DNA from: an uncultured Oscillibacter sp.
GTDB taxonomy: Bacteria > Bacillota > Clostridia > Oscillospirales > Oscillospiraceae
Length of the DNA stretch: 26,654 nt
Direction: 5' to 3'
NCBI GenBank assembly: GCA_910577405.1
Contig: CAJTMG010000031.1
Location: 1-26,654 of the forward strand
Every line of letters begins with the position of its first letter. The stretch's first letter is position 1. A program made the translations under genes and the position numbers. This document shows, one piece after another, positions 1-8,582 of the stretch. The notes beneath the pieces were generated by a model, which saw nothing but the letters and a program-made list of their open reading frames with translations, did no database searches and was not told the origin of the DNA.

Positions 1-83
1 GGCATGGTGATTTTGCCAACGCCGATTAGAGCACCGCCGTTTTTGTACATCATGTAATCTACATGACCATTGGGGTAAATCAT
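1..83 (-). CDS. Tail tube protein, N-terminus only (partial)
   Basis: Only the first 27 codons are present; the gene runs off the left edge. The ATG at 83 follows a strong TAAGGAGGG site with good spacing. The peptide begins MIYPNGHVDYMMYKNGG and continues with an ALIGVGKIT segment, which fits the start of a contractile-tail tube protein (FII-like). Tube genes normally lie directly downstream of the sheath gene, as here (the sheath stops 13 bases upstream). The identity is inferred mainly from position and a short stretch of sequence. Confidence 0.6.
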   Translation of the reverse strand, partial: MIYPNGHVDYMMYKNGGALIGVGKITM

Positions 84-96
84 GCTGTATCCCTCC

Positions 97-1548
97 TTAC
101 GCCGTCAACGCCGCTTCCACATAGGAAACATCGTATTCCAGAATGAAATCAATTCGCTGAGCAGGAACCGGCGGCGCGTTGTAGACATGCAGGGTAATAT
201 GGCCCGCCAGCAGACTGGTCAGGGGATTTTCCTCCGCCAGCAGTTCGCACCGCGCGCCGTACAGGTATCCGGACCCGCACAGGCCGCCCAGCCAGATGTT
301 ACAGGTCTGCAAGATGGAATCCCGGAGAGTGACAGTCAGGGGCTTGTCCTGTTTGGGCCAGAAAGTGCGAATCAAGGTATTCCCGATATAGTCGAACATC
401 CGGGAAACGGGAATGAACTGGTCCTTCACGTCTGTGTTGCCGGGGAAACAGGCCGTGTAGTTGCCTTTTGCCACCCAGCCGCTGTCCATGAAGTTCACAG
501 CCGTTACAACGCCCCAGTCGCCGGAAACCATCTCTACTTGCGGCCACGTCAGATTTACCGGCGTGCCGTCAGCCAGACAGCAGGCGTCCATTTTCAGATT
601 CTTGTTGGAGGGACTTTCGTAGGGCACGCCACGGTTTTCGCCGTCCACACTGGCCATCAGGCCGCAGAGCTGCGTCGACAGATGGAACATGTAATCTCCC
701 AGCTTCACCATGGGCCAGCAGAGAATCTGGTCCACATCTACAAAGCTGTTTTTGTTCTTGTAGCCGGAGAGCTGGGAATATTCCGTAACGCCCTCCGCGC
801 TGCTGTCCGCGTCAATGACAGCCTTGCCCCGGAACAGACCGCTGATTGCAGAAGCCTTGGTCGCCATTACCGCCGCAACGACCGTGTTGTGGGACCAGCC
901 AGGGGCGCAGATCAGGTCCGGCACGGTTCCGACTACGGTCATGGCCGCATCCACCTGTCCCACGCCGTCCACCACGTCGGCCACTGTTGCGGTTTCGGGG
1001 GTCACAGCGTCGTAACCAATATTCAGAGACACAGCGTCATAGGCCGCGCCGCCCTCCAGCAGTTCCACAATGCAGACATAGGTGTCGGTATCGTCCCGGT
1101 CGTAGAACACGCTGTAATCCGTATCCCGTTCCAGCGTAACCGTCTGGCCCTCTTCGCTTCCGCTGGCCGTCACTGTCAGCGTACCGGCAATGGCGGCAAT
1201 AGGTAAAACGGCCTGATGGCTGACCACGGGGAAGTCTTTCGGTTCCACCGTCTTCTTCATTGTTGCCGGGTCGAGAACATTACAGAAGACCACAGGCTGA
1301 CAACCGAAGAGCTGAAAATGGGAGTACATGAATTCGCAGAGCGTGTAGTTCTTCCAATCATAGGAGAATCCCAGCTTTTCTACGGCCTCGTCCCAGCTCG
1401 TTGCCAGAACGGGGCTATTGGACGCAGCAGGTTTGCTGGCCGTATGGACTGGCGCGGTCCCTACCACAAAGGGGATTCCGACCTTTGCCACATTCGGCGT
1501 GCTTACCGATGTGGCCTGTTCATAGACGTGTACGCCAAGAGTTGCCAT
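97..1548 (-). CDS. Contractile tail sheath protein
   Basis: A 483-residue protein forming the outer, contracting cylinder of a myovirus tail. It starts MATLGVHVYEQ and carries, near residues 210-250, the conserved sheath segment around APGWSHNTVVAAV followed by a GKAVIDAD stretch. The C-terminal third has the DYIGNTLIRTFWP block typical of P2 FI-like sheaths. It is longer than P2 FI (396 residues); the extra length lies largely in an acidic, Thr-rich insertion around residues 120-200. A GGAGGT site precedes the ATG. The presence of a sheath identifies the virion as contractile-tailed. Confidence 0.93.
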   Translation of the reverse strand: MATLGVHVYEQATSVSTPNVAKVGIPFVVGTAPVHTASKPAASNSPVLATSWDEAVEKLGFSYDWKNYTLCEFMYSHFQLFGCQPVVFCNVLDPATMKKTVEPKDFPVVSHQAVLPIAAIAGTLTVTASGSEEGQTVTLERDTDYSVFYDRDDTDTYVCIVELLEGGAAYDAVSLNIGYDAVTPETATVADVVDGVGQVDAAMTVVGTVPDLICAPGWSHNTVVAAVMATKASAISGLFRGKAVIDADSSAEGVTEYSQLSGYKNKNSFVDVDQILCWPMVKLGDYMFHLSTQLCGLMASVDGENRGVPYESPSNKNLKMDACCLADGTPVNLTWPQVEMVSGDWGVVTAVNFMDSGWVAKGNYTACFPGNTDVKDQFIPVSRMFDYIGNTLIRTFWPKQDKPLTVTLRDSILQTCNIWLGGLCGSGYLYGARCELLAEENPLTSLLAGHITLHVYNAPPVPAQRIDFILEYDVSYVEAALTA

Positions 1549-1562
1549 ATTGGGTTACCTCC

Positions 1563-1742
1563 TTACTTCACAACCACGCTGATAACGTGGTCCATGTTGT
1601 AGATACCAACCCACGACCCATCTTTCTTGACAATGAAGACCTTGCCGTCATAGGCGTAATCGTCCCACTCACCTTTGTTCGCTTCCCACGCAGCAGAGTG
1701 ACCGTTTTTGAACGTGATTTCGATGGTGTTATAGTTTTTCAT
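1563..1742 (-). CDS. Small phage protein upstream of the sheath (59 aa)
   Basis: A short frame, MKNYNTIEITFKNGHSAAWE..., ending NMDHVISVVVK. It fills the gap between the 109-residue protein and the sheath and has a GAGGGG ribosome site upstream of its ATG. Alternating polar and hydrophobic residues suggest a small beta-rich fold. Its compact spacing on the same strand argues that it is a real gene of the tail module. I do not recognise a named family. Confidence 0.65.
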   Translation of the reverse strand: MKNYNTIEITFKNGHSAAWEANKGEWDDYAYDGKVFIVKKDGSWVGIYNMDHVISVVVK

Positions 1743-1752
1743 CTGGCACCCC

Positions 1753-2082
1753 TCACTTTCCCGCTAGCTTCCGATAGTTGGCGTACAGAGCGTTGCCGGG
1801 GGTCTTCACCTTCAGCCGTACAGTCGGGAGCGTGTCACCGGAGACAATCAGCGTCTTTACCAGCGGATACCGTTCAATCGCGGCGGCAGCAGTCCGGATG
1901 GCATTTTCCCGACCGCCCCGGAAGATGGCCCCAGTCTGGATAAGGCCCTTGATATTCGGCCCGATGTAAATATAGAAGCCAGACTGATTGACTTCCGGCG
2001 CGGCGGCAGATTTCATCGTACCGGGAACCGGCGCGGATTCCGTCACACCGTCAACCGGCGTTTCAATGGTTTTCTTTGCCAT
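1753..2082 (-). CDS. Phage tail-region protein, unknown (109 aa)
   Basis: A 109-residue protein with an Ala/Pro-rich N-terminal third, then a compact domain around GFYIYIGPNIKGLIQTGAIF (residues 36-55) and a basic C-terminus. The ATG follows an AAAGGA site and lies 20 bases inside the end of the upstream gene, so translation is probably coupled. It sits between the U-like protein and the sheath, where tail completion or terminator-type proteins occur. The role is not established from sequence. Confidence 0.7.
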   Translation of the reverse strand: MAKKTIETPVDGVTESAPVPGTMKSAAAPEVNQSGFYIYIGPNIKGLIQTGAIFRGGRENAIRTAAAAIERYPLVKTLIVSGDTLPTVRLKVKTPGNALYANYRKLAGK

Positions 2083-2677
2083 TCTGATTCATTCCTTTCA
2101 ATTTTCTCGTTTCCTCCAAATGCGCCGGGTACGGGTCCCGGGGCGGCATTCCGTGAACGACCCGGTCAGACGCCAGACGCTTCACCGGAGGGATATTCCA
2201 GGTGGAAATCATTTCGCCCAGATAAAACGGAGACTTGGCCACCTGCGCCGGGTTGCCGGGATATACCAGCGTTTCCATTCCGGCGTCCAGGTCAAGCATA
2301 AACTGCCCCCCGATTACAACTTCCTCCAGAAGCGCAATCCGAAGCTGTTCCATCAGCGTCAGCAGCGCCAGCCGCCCCTGCTGTTCATCCCTGTGATACA
2401 CGCAGAAGCAGGTCCGGACGACTGTGGACGCAAGCAGACGTTTTCCCGTTCGCGGGTCTGGTTCCAGTTTGTCTTTCCCGGTGACGATTTCGTGAGTGAT
2501 AAAAGGCGCTTTCCGGGCATAGGAGCGAAGTTCCGGCAGGCAGGGAGTGTAGACGGCCACGGCCCGGTCAGGCGGCGGAAACTCGTCCTCTTCCCTCGGC
2601 TGGACCGGAAGCCGGAGATCTTTGATGTACGTTTCCGTGAACTCCTTCAGACATTCCAGCAAGATAACCTTAGTCAC
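2063..2677 (-). CDS. Tail terminator/completion-like protein (lambda U position)
   Basis: A 204-residue protein starting at a GTG with a GAGGTGA site six bases upstream. Residues 1-45 (MTKVILLECLKEF..., then LRLPVQPREEDEFPPPDRAV) and the segment TCFCVYHRDEQQGRLALLTL resemble proteins that fit the end of a phage tail tube. It follows the Z-like gene, which is the lambda gpU position, but it is longer than gpU (131 residues). The functional call is positional inference; the existence of the gene is well supported. Confidence 0.7.
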   Translation of the reverse strand: MTKVILLECLKEFTETYIKDLRLPVQPREEDEFPPPDRAVAVYTPCLPELRSYARKAPFITHEIVTGKDKLEPDPRTGKRLLASTVVRTCFCVYHRDEQQGRLALLTLMEQLRIALLEEVVIGGQFMLDLDAGMETLVYPGNPAQVAKSPFYLGEMISTWNIPPVKRLASDRVVHGMPPRDPYPAHLEETRKLKGMNQNGKENH

Positions 2678-2681
2678 AGTC

Positions 2682-3419
2682 TCACCTCATATAGCCGCTC
2701 AGAATAGCGAGAACAGCATGGTCCAGATCCTTCTCAAAGGACTGCATCGCGTCTTCCGCCAGCTTCTTTTCCACGTCCTCATGACCTAGCATCTGCGGGA
2801 CGGAGGGGCCGAACAGCTCTTCAATCTCGTCCTTATCGTTAGAGGTCATGCCGCCGGTCCGCTCGAAAATACCCAGGTGCCCGGTGCTGCCCATTCTGGC
2901 TACAAACGCCCGCTCAAAGGTATACGGAGACGTGCTTTTCAGAACGTGCCCGGCGGCGGCGACACTGGGATACATCAGCCGCCAGCGGTCGTCGCCCTTC
3001 ATGACAGGTGCGCGGCCGCTGGTGTCTTTGGTAGGCTGATGGGGCGACGCGCCGTCGAAACGGAACAGCGGAATACGGGCTCCGCCGAAACGGACGAAAG
3101 CCTGTACTCCGCTGTCATATGAGTAAGTAATCCGGACGTTCTCGTTCTCCCGGATGTTGGCGGCGGAAATGGCGTACCGTTCCCGGACCGCTTTCACATT
3201 GGAGCTTTGCAGTCTCTTGGCGGCTTTGCTGATTGCGCTGCGCACCGCCTTTTCGATACCGCCCTCCATACCGGCCAGCAGTCTCGCGGCGCGGTCCACA
3301 GCCTCCTGACCAGCAACGGACAACTGTATCCCAGCAAAGCCGTTGGTGTCCCTTGGTCCGAGATATTCGCCGCCGCCGACATGTACACGGGCTTCCCGGC
3401 TGACGTCGCTTTCAATCAC
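2682..3419 (-). CDS. Minor tail protein Z family
   Basis: A 245-residue member of the GPZ minor tail family, used at the head-tail interface during tail assembly. Visible signatures are the helical region GIEKAVRSAISKAAKRLQSS (about residues 54-73), the middle block with RFDGASPHQP, and the C-terminal FVARMGSTGHLGIFERTGG followed by ELFGPSVPQMLG. The GTG start overlaps the upstream stop as GTGA, so translation is coupled. Lambda gpZ is 192 residues; the extra here is mostly N-terminal. Confidence 0.85.
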   Translation of the reverse strand: MIESDVSREARVHVGGGEYLGPRDTNGFAGIQLSVAGQEAVDRAARLLAGMEGGIEKAVRSAISKAAKRLQSSNVKAVRERYAISAANIRENENVRITYSYDSGVQAFVRFGGARIPLFRFDGASPHQPTKDTSGRAPVMKGDDRWRLMYPSVAAAGHVLKSTSPYTFERAFVARMGSTGHLGIFERTGGMTSNDKDEIEELFGPSVPQMLGHEDVEKKLAEDAMQSFEKDLDHAVLAILSGYMR

Positions 3420-3781
3420 TGCGCCATCGCCTCCAATTCCACGTGCAGCATCCCCATATGGCTGGTGGATGCCACCACATAATATTTCTGAAAGAATTTC
3501 CCGCCTTCGCGTGTGGTAATTTCCAAGCCAGCCCCCTGTTTGGGAACTTTACCGCCAAGGTCCTCCTGCGCACAGTAGAGGGTGGCGGTTATCATATGGA
3601 GGCCCCGGATATGGTCGTCAGCAAGCCGGTCACGCTTCTCCTGCACAGGGCCTTCCAGCACGACAGGGATGTCCGGATATTCTTCTCCGTCATACCGGAT
3701 GGTACGCGTTTCCGCAAATTCATTGGTATTCAGAAATACCTTCCGGACATCCCGCGCAACCATGTCCTTGAATTTACTCAC
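3416..3781 (-). CDS. Head-tail attachment protein (FII-like)
   Basis: A 121-residue protein matching lambda gpFII in size (117) and position, between the FI-like and Z-like genes. It begins MSKFKDMVARDVRKVFLN and has the segment RTIRYDGEEYPDIPVVLEG near residues 27-45, a pattern common in phage head-tail joining proteins. It probably completes the connector so that tails can bind. Its GTG start overlaps the upstream stop (GTGA), and it ends in another such overlap with the Z-like gene. Confidence 0.72.
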   Translation of the reverse strand: MSKFKDMVARDVRKVFLNTNEFAETRTIRYDGEEYPDIPVVLEGPVQEKRDRLADDHIRGLHMITATLYCAQEDLGGKVPKQGAGLEITTREGGKFFQKYYVVASTSHMGMLHVELEAMAQ

Positions 3782-4230
3782 TGCACAATATCCCCGGCGT
3801 CGCCCGTCAGGTCAGGCGGAATATCGTCGTCATCGCCGGCCTGTACCTCCACTTCAGTCAGCAGCGCGGCGATTTCTCCCTTGTTGCGGCATTTGCTGAC
3901 GTCTACAGTCAGGTCCGCAGCCAGCTGTTCCATCTCGGCGCGGGTCAGACGCATCAAGCTCTCCGTGGTAAAATGACCATCGACGATATCCAATGTATCA
4001 CTGGTGTCTGCTTCATCCTCCGACAAAACGGCGGTATCCTCGTTCGGAGCGGCGGTTTCTTCATAAGGCACATTGACAGCGGCGGGACCCATCACCGGAC
4101 GGGTCACATACTCTGCCACGCCTCGGGCCACAAGCCGCTGTTCCTCCGCCGCCGGAAGCGACAACTCACCACTGGCGGCAGTTTTGTAACCTTGAGACGT
4201 GCCGCAGGTTCCACAGATAATTTGAATCAT
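3778..4230 (-). CDS. FI-like packaging accessory protein with C-terminal HeH/SAP-like helix pair
   Basis: A 150-residue protein lying directly after the capsid gene, the lambda gpFI position. The ATG at 4230 is chosen because a GGAGGG site lies six bases upstream; a TTG four codons earlier has none. The N-terminal part contains CGTCGTSQGYKTAASGELSL and then AEEQRLVARGVAEYV. The middle is acidic and low complexity. Residues about 90-130 (LMRLTRAEMEQLAADL and CRNKGEIAALLTEVEV) resemble a HeH/SAP-like nucleic-acid-binding helix pair. A link to DNA packaging is inferred from position. Confidence 0.7.
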   Translation of the reverse strand: MIQIICGTCGTSQGYKTAASGELSLPAAEEQRLVARGVAEYVTRPVMGPAAVNVPYEETAAPNEDTAVLSEDEADTSDTLDIVDGHFTTESLMRLTRAEMEQLAADLTVDVSKCRNKGEIAALLTEVEVQAGDDDDIPPDLTGDAGDIVQ

Positions 4231-4242
4231 GACGCCCTCCAA

Positions 4243-5328
4243 TCAAGCCGCCAGCACGTTTTTTGCAGCTGTCCAGGGACTGATGGTAGTGGGTACGAAC
4301 AGAGGACGGCAGGAGATGATGGTTTCATCCGCAGGCGGCACGATGGTGGCCAGGTAATTGGGCACGCGGGTCCCAGCATGGGTGTGCCACCGGTTGTCCA
4401 TTTCCTTCTGGGTAACGGCTCCGTACAGGCCCTTACCGCAGTTGGGCGCGGTGACGATAGCACTTCCGCTGGCCAGGAACGGTGTATCCGCGCCGGTTTC
4501 GTCCTCAAAGGTGCCGTCGTTGACGAAGATTTCCAGCCGCCGTCCACCGAAATTGAACCGGCCCAGGGTAGTGACGTAAGGGGTCAGCTCCTGGGGATTC
4601 AGCGCGCCGTAATCCGCCCGGCGGTTGTCCATCATGTACAGCACCCAGGGGTCTTCCATCAGGAAATTGCCCACGTCGTTGGAAACCACCAGGTCCGTCG
4701 CGGCGCGGCCCCGCAGAGTCAGCATTTTAACCATCTGAATGACGTCAAAATACCAGCTTCCCGGCTTCTTTTCATCCGTGCTGTGGGTCCATCTGGCGGC
4801 GGGGGTAAACAGGGCGGGGTTATTGGCCCCTTCATAGAACGTAACGGGAACATCGTCGTAGATATCCGGGTCCGTGGACTGATGCCGCATAATGCACCCG
4901 TTGTTCAGCATGGTTTCACAGGCCAGCCATTCTTCCCGGCGGGAAATCCGGGCGGACAGGTCGCTCAGGTCGCCCATCAGAAGCTGACGCGCCCGCTGTT
5001 CCGGCGTTACGGTACTCAGGATGCTCTCGCCGAAACCACGCTTGTTCAGCTGGTCAAGGGTCAGAGGCTTGGAGATGGAGATATTGCCCGGCTCCAGCTC
5101 ATAAGTACTGAACCCGCTCCGGCCAACGGGCAGAGGGCCGATGCTGGGCATGACGAAGGGCGCGGCCTTACGGTTGCCCTCTTTGTAATCAGCCAGGACC
5201 TTTGCCGTGCCGAACACATCCATCGAAAGGTCCGTGGGGAAATAGCGGCGCTTGAAGAATGTCGGCTCCGGCGTAAGCACCTCAATTGCCGCCAGCATAT
5301 ACAGGGTATCGTAGATATTCAGTGCCAT
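4243..5328 (-). CDS. Major capsid protein, lambda E family
   Basis: A 361-residue major head protein (lambda gpE is 341). Typical features are the N-terminal ...FKRRYFPTDLSMDVFGTAKV, the central VSNDVGNFLMEDPWVLYMMD, and the C-terminal ISCRPLFVPT. A GAGGAGG site precedes the ATG. It follows the decoration protein by 14 bases, matching the lambda D-E order. The protein should assemble on the scaffold described below and be trimmed or matured by the ClpP-like protease. Confidence 0.93.
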   Translation of the reverse strand: MALNIYDTLYMLAAIEVLTPEPTFFKRRYFPTDLSMDVFGTAKVLADYKEGNRKAAPFVMPSIGPLPVGRSGFSTYELEPGNISISKPLTLDQLNKRGFGESILSTVTPEQRARQLLMGDLSDLSARISRREEWLACETMLNNGCIMRHQSTDPDIYDDVPVTFYEGANNPALFTPAARWTHSTDEKKPGSWYFDVIQMVKMLTLRGRAATDLVVSNDVGNFLMEDPWVLYMMDNRRADYGALNPQELTPYVTTLGRFNFGGRRLEIFVNDGTFEDETGADTPFLASGSAIVTAPNCGKGLYGAVTQKEMDNRWHTHAGTRVPNYLATIVPPADETIISCRPLFVPTTISPWTAAKNVLAA

Positions 5329-5342
5329 AGTCTGTCCTCCTC

Positions 5343-5711
5343 TCAGTCTTCCAGCATTCCGGTGAACAGAATGCCATATTTACGCAGGGCGTCTTTGTCG
5401 GCGGCGGTCAGCTCATAGTCCCCACCAACGATCACCGCGTCCGGATTGAAGTTACCGCTGTGATAAGCTACGGCGGGTACATCCTCCGAACCGCTGGCAT
5501 CCACCGCCGTATGCAGGATATAGGCCGCGTTCCCGCCAGCCTTCATGACTTCGCAGGTGCCGTCGTCCTTCCGGGACAGCACCGTGCCCCGTTCCAGCAT
5601 TCCGGCCCCCGCCGCGATTTTCACGGGCACTGTCAGCGCAGGTGGATACAAACGGGCGATCAGATTGTCCTGGCCGCGCTCATCCACTTTTTTTACCAGA
5701 TTCTCACTCAT
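5343..5711 (-). CDS. Head decoration protein, lambda D family
   Basis: A 122-residue capsid-stabilising protein (lambda gpD is 110). It contains the characteristic AAGAGMLERGTVLSRKDDGT segment (about residues 33-52) and the SGNFNPDAVIVGG block near residues 85-97. Decoration trimers normally bind the expanded capsid and hold it against the pressure of packaged DNA. The ATG follows an AGGAGG site and starts just after the protease/scaffold gene, two bases past its stop. Confidence 0.88.
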   Translation of the reverse strand: MSENLVKKVDERGQDNLIARLYPPALTVPVKIAAGAGMLERGTVLSRKDDGTCEVMKAGGNAAYILHTAVDASGSEDVPAVAYHSGNFNPDAVIVGGDYELTAADKDALRKYGILFTGMLED

Positions 5712-5713
5712 GA

Positions 5714-6172
5714 TTACCGGACCTCCTTTTTTCGCTCGTTGAATGCCTTGGCGTCTGCCTGGGCCTGGGCGACCGGGTCCTCGCTGTCTTTATCATCGAC
5801 GGGAGGGACCGCGCCCACGCCGTTCGCACCGGAGTCTTTGAAATCCGCGAACATATTCACGAGAAATGTCCCTCTCTGCTTCGCGGCCTTCTGCGCGAAA
5901 CGGTAGGCCATTTCCTGGGCGGTGCAGGCGTGTTCTCCATACTTCGCGGCCTGGACGGTTTCCGCGTCGAACAGGTCCGCCACCGCGTCGATCTCCTGGA
6001 GCCGCTTCTGCTCTGCCTGTACCGCCGTCTGAACAGCGTCCTCACCAGCTTCAGGTGCAGGGGATTCCGTACCACCGAGAGCAGTTTGCTGTACAGCGGC
6101 TTTTGCCTCAGCCAGCAGAGATTCCGCCAGCACGGGGTCTTCCTTCCGCAGCTCTTCAAGGGTCTTTGCCAT
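5714..6172 (-). CDS. Nested scaffold protein (lambda Nu3 equivalent)
   Basis: A second in-frame start lies inside the protease gene. The ATG at 6172 (MAKTLEELRKEDP) is preceded by a full AAGGAGGA site with suitable spacing, which is unlikely by chance inside a coding region. It would give a 152-residue product identical to the C-terminal third of the larger protein: highly charged, predicted helical, with a QTAVQAEQKRLQEIDAVADL stretch. In lambda, Nu3 is made in the same way from within gene C and serves as the capsid scaffold. Confidence 0.75.
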   Translation of the reverse strand: MAKTLEELRKEDPVLAESLLAEAKAAVQQTALGGTESPAPEAGEDAVQTAVQAEQKRLQEIDAVADLFDAETVQAAKYGEHACTAQEMAYRFAQKAAKQRGTFLVNMFADFKDSGANGVGAVPPVDDKDSEDPVAQAQADAKAFNERKKEVR

Positions 6173-6973
6173 AATGGTTCCTCCTTCTTTGTCAGTTGTA
6201 TCTGTCGCATCCGAAAGGTTGGATTTGACTGTAGGGATATTGTCGGGGGCAAACATTCCCGGTGTCAGATGGAACTGCCTGCCACGTACAAACAGGCTTT
6301 GACCGTCGGCACTAGCGGCAATGTCCAGAGGTTCCGCGTCCTCAATCAGCTGGTCCGCAAAGCCCTTTTCCATGGCTTCTTTCCCGGTCAGCCAGGTGGT
6401 TTCACTCATCATCCGCGTCAATTCCGTTTCGGACAGTCCCGTCTTTCGCTGGTAGGCTGTAACGGCGGCACGGTCGTAAGCGTCATACATTTCAGCGGCT
6501 TCCCGGAGGTCCTCCGCGTTATACCCGCCCCAGAAAAAGCCCCAGCAGCGGTGGATCATCACCAGACTGGCCGGGTTGATGCGGACTTCATCACAGGCGC
6601 TCATAATTACAGAGGCCGCGGACATTGCAGCGCCGTCAACAATACAGATCAGCCGGATTCCCTTTGCCGACAGCTCCCGCAGTTTGTTATGTATCACCAT
6701 CCCGACCAGAGCGTCCCCGCCGCAGCTGCTCATATGGATGGTGACGGTCTTTGCTCCGGTCAGACTGTCCAGGTCCCGCAAAAAATCATCCTGCGCGATA
6801 AAATCACCATCAACAGGTTCGCCGGTCCGCCAGTCTCTTGGATGCCGTTCCACAACTTCTCCGTACATGGTGATTTCCGCGTTCTGGCCGTCTTCCATCT
6901 TCATGGAGTAGGGGCCGCGATTGATATTGACCGCTTTCGGTTTGCGCGCAAACGGTCTGAACGGTTCAGACAT
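5714..6973 (-). CDS. ClpP-like prohead protease fused to scaffold (lambda C type)
   Basis: A 419-residue protein with an N-terminal ClpP/S14-type protease and a C-terminal scaffold. The start at 6973 (MSEPFRP) is chosen for its AGGAAGGTG site; an ATG eight codons earlier lacks one. Catalytic candidates are Ser118 in GAAMSAAS and His141 in MIHRCWG; the acidic residue is less certain (SETTWLTG). From residue 268 the sequence becomes charged, Ala/Gln/Glu-rich and helical, as expected for scaffold. The start overlaps the end of the portal gene. It should clear the scaffold from proheads before DNA packaging. Confidence 0.9.
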   Translation of the reverse strand: MSEPFRPFARKPKAVNINRGPYSMKMEDGQNAEITMYGEVVERHPRDWRTGEPVDGDFIAQDDFLRDLDSLTGAKTVTIHMSSCGGDALVGMVIHNKLRELSAKGIRLICIVDGAAMSAASVIMSACDEVRINPASLVMIHRCWGFFWGGYNAEDLREAAEMYDAYDRAAVTAYQRKTGLSETELTRMMSETTWLTGKEAMEKGFADQLIEDAEPLDIAASADGQSLFVRGRQFHLTPGMFAPDNIPTVKSNLSDATDTTDKEGGTIMAKTLEELRKEDPVLAESLLAEAKAAVQQTALGGTESPAPEAGEDAVQTAVQAEQKRLQEIDAVADLFDAETVQAAKYGEHACTAQEMAYRFAQKAAKQRGTFLVNMFADFKDSGANGVGAVPPVDDKDSEDPVAQAQADAKAFNERKKEVR

Positions 6974-8582
6974 GATTTTCACCTTCCTTTTCTTCATCGT
7001 CAGGCTTGACAGTCACCTGCACCGCCGCGCCGCCGCCGGCCGCAGTCAGCTTTTCGTTCTCCGCCGCAAGCTGCTCCACATTGACGTTCCAATCGCCGCC
7101 GGAGTCCTCCATGGTGGCCTGTTCGTGTGTCTTCAGACCGTGCTGGATTTTCAGAATGGCGGCGGAGGCTTCCTTCAGCGGGTCCAGACTCCCCTGCACC
7201 GGCCCGATCCACTGCGCCGAACACCAGGCAGCACGGATCAGCGGGTCGTCAAAAAAGCCCGGAGCAATTACGCGGCCACGGGCTACAGCTTCAGCAAGCC
7301 AGATCTCATAGACCGGCTGGCAGAAATCGTCCACAAACCACTTCCGCCGCATCCGGAATTCCTCCCAGGCGTCCAGGAGGGCGGCGCGGGCGGCGGAATA
7401 GCTGGAATTGTACTCCTTTACCAGCACGTCGTAGGGAATGCCCAGCCCCGCGCCCACCAGCTTGCAGAAGGTCTTTACAAAGGTGTCAAAGCTGGCTACG
7501 GGCATGGTGGGATTCCCGAATTTCACGTCGGTCCCTTCCGGGACAACGTTGACATTCCCCGCGCCCATGCTGTACTCGTGTTCACTGCGGGGGGCATCCG
7601 GTGCGTCTTTCCCAGCGGTTCCGGGAGCGCCTACCACGCCGTCGCCAGTCTCATTGAACGGCATCATTTCCGGGTTGGATTTGGTGATAATCCAGGCCGT
7701 AAAAAAGGACTGTACCAGTGCCATCATCAGGGCGGAATCCGTGTACCGGCGGAGCTGGAGCAACGGTTCCATCACCTGCGCCAGGTAGGTAACGCCGCGA
7801 TACTGGTCCGGCCGCTCGCTGCTCATGACATGGAGGATGTTGGGCAGGCCGTTTTTCTCGCCGTAAGCCTTCACCCGCTGCCAGGTATTTTGGGCAAAGG
7901 TGATTTCCCAGGGGTAGGTCGAGTGGACGTAGTAGGCCGTCACCATGCCGCTGGAATCCACCTCCACGCCGTCAAAAATGCGGTTGTGATTATGGGGATT
8001 TTCGCCGGTGGTCACACCCCGGTAACGTCCGCCGCCATAGTCGACAGGCGTTCGCACGCGGTCGGCTTCCACAAGATGAATCCGCAGGGAGTAGGGGCGG
8101 ATACGGTCGGGAACGCGGCGGGTAATCATCGGAAAAACGTCGCCGCTCATCAGCCAGGACACCAGCGCCAACTGCTGAAGAGAGTCGAAATTGTTCATGC
8201 CGGTAGCGTCGCAGGCGTCCTTCCGGCTGGCCCAAAGGCGAAATTCCGCTTCTGTACGCCGCTGCCAGTCCTTCGACGCCTCCGGAGTAAGCCCCAGAAT
8301 CTCCCGGTCGACAGCCGGTTTCAGCGTCAGTCCGATTCCCACCGCCTTTGTCCGGTTGGTGTTGATCGCGCTGGTGGCCAGAGGGCTGGACATATACAGC
8401 ATCCGTCCCCGCTGACGCATCGTGAAGTTGTTCCAGTCGATATCCTCGCTGGGACTGCCGCTCCGGGCCGTGAAGCCTTTCAGCGCCCGCCGGGTCAGGC
8501 TTGCCGCCGCTTCACTGTACCCGCTGGCCTTCGGGCGGACGCTGTCGGGAAGGTAGAGTTTTGTTCGCTTGTCCTGGTACAA
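6966..8582 (-). CDS. Portal protein, lambda B family
   Basis: A 538-residue portal (lambda gpB is 533), the dodecameric ring through which DNA enters and leaves the head. Family features include RGRMLYMSSPLATSAINTNR near residues 58-77, PILHVMSSERPDQYRGVTYL-like sequence in the middle, and VLVKEYNSSYSAARAALLDA (about residues 393-412). The start is a TTG at 8582: it is the only start codon near an AAGGAGGG site (eight bases away), and no ATG occurs for more than 50 codons. The gene is separated from the packaging genes by the oppositely oriented hicAB insertion. Confidence 0.92.
   Translation of the reverse strand: MYQDKRTKLYLPDSVRPKASGYSEAAASLTRRALKGFTARSGSPSEDIDWNNFTMRQRGRMLYMSSPLATSAINTNRTKAVGIGLTLKPAVDREILGLTPEASKDWQRRTEAEFRLWASRKDACDATGMNNFDSLQQLALVSWLMSGDVFPMITRRVPDRIRPYSLRIHLVEADRVRTPVDYGGGRYRGVTTGENPHNHNRIFDGVEVDSSGMVTAYYVHSTYPWEITFAQNTWQRVKAYGEKNGLPNILHVMSSERPDQYRGVTYLAQVMEPLLQLRRYTDSALMMALVQSFFTAWIITKSNPEMMPFNETGDGVVGAPGTAGKDAPDAPRSEHEYSMGAGNVNVVPEGTDVKFGNPTMPVASFDTFVKTFCKLVGAGLGIPYDVLVKEYNSSYSAARAALLDAWEEFRMRRKWFVDDFCQPVYEIWLAEAVARGRVIAPGFFDDPLIRAAWCSAQWIGPVQGSLDPLKEASAAILKIQHGLKTHEQATMEDSGGDWNVNVEQLAAENEKLTAAGGGAAVQVTVKPDDEEKEGENHV

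Noticed and set aside
3973..5418. Long open frame on the plus strand opposite the capsid and FI-like genes
   Set aside because: It lies opposite well-identified capsid genes, has no recognisable family or clear ribosome site, and reflects low stop density in GC-rich antisense DNA. Similar long frames opposite the portal (6921-8585) and methyltransferase (16007-17491) are rejected for the same reason.
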